Positions 63,987 through 64,000 of a DNA stretch of 64,000 nt are shown in pieces. The notes beneath the pieces were generated by a model that was given only the letters and a program-made list of their open reading frames with translations, had not been told where the DNA came from and did no database searches. A program made the position numbers and the translations under genes. Source of the DNA: Oxynema aestuarii AP17 (GTDB lineage Bacteria > Cyanobacteriota > Cyanobacteriia > Cyanobacteriales > Laspinemataceae); contig NZ_CP051167.1 in assembly GCF_012295525.1 (NCBI RefSeq), positions 62,001 to 126,000 of the forward strand. The letters run 5' to 3'. The first letter of the stretch is position 1; each line of letters opens with the position of its first letter.

Positions 63987-64000
63987 TCTATGAGCGCACC

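Overview
The window is chromosomal DNA of an oxygenic phototrophic cyanobacterium. It carries chlorophyll synthase (chlG), photosystem I subunit PsaC, a DUF2103/ClpS pair and other cyanobacterial small proteins, and the HIP1 octamer GCGATCGC occurs throughout. Short tandem heptamers, dispersed GTAG...CTAC palindromes and PAS-rich signalling proteins fit a filamentous Oscillatoriales-type genome, but the species cannot be fixed from this sequence.

Layout. 0-5.5 kb: chlG (-), the ferrous iron operon feoA-feoB-feoC (+) behind a Fur-like box, and cutA (-). 6-10.3 kb: a HEAT/WD40 scaffold protein (+) facing a haem-binding membrane sensor (-) and a DUF2949 protein (-). 10.5-14.4 kb: acpP, fabF and tkt on the minus strand. 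14.8-18.6 kb: an HdrB-like protein, psaC and glmS (+). 18.6-22.4 kb: a gene-poor stretch with a highly structured leader (possible H-type pseudoknot) before a 76-residue protein, a glutathionyl-hydroquinone reductase, and the wreck of an amino-acid ABC permease gene. 22.5-29.4 kb: a 39-residue membrane protein, an orphan DNA methyltransferase, an exported protein, a PQQ-type beta-propeller, TspO, an FmdB-like protein and a glycosyltransferase.

29.6-35.2 kb (-): asparagine-synthase-like amidotransferase, an unusual 420-residue SAM methyltransferase, and a complete OpuC-type osmoprotectant ABC transporter. Start/stop overlaps and a 4-nt gap link the last four genes. I read it as a possible compatible-solute synthesis and transport locus; a candidate small RNA lies on the opposite strand inside it. 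36-41.3 kb (+): response regulator, five-PAS histidine kinase, and a receiver-adenylate cyclase. 41.5-49.3 kb: clpS, DUF2103, then the ferric iron system futA-futB-futC (-), split by an IS607-type element between futB and futC, and a [2Fe-2S] ferredoxin-like protein with a clear terminator.

50-56 kb: an 87-residue protein flanked by strong hairpins, a FurA-like regulator, a class I glutamine amidotransferase and a TPR protein. 55-60.8 kb: a zinc locus in which znuA-znuC-znuB plus an FAD oxidoreductase (-) diverge from an outer-membrane porin (+) across a perfect TGATAAT-G-ATTATCA Zur-type box. 61.7-64 kb: an SbcD/Mre11-like nuclease and an exported pentapeptide-repeat protein.

Metal homeostasis is the main theme (Feo, Fut, FurA-like regulator, Znu, porin, CutA). 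The most unusual candidates are the amidotransferase/methyltransferase/OpuC locus, the pseudoknotted leader at 19.1 kb, and the IS insertion that separates the Fut ATPase from its permease.
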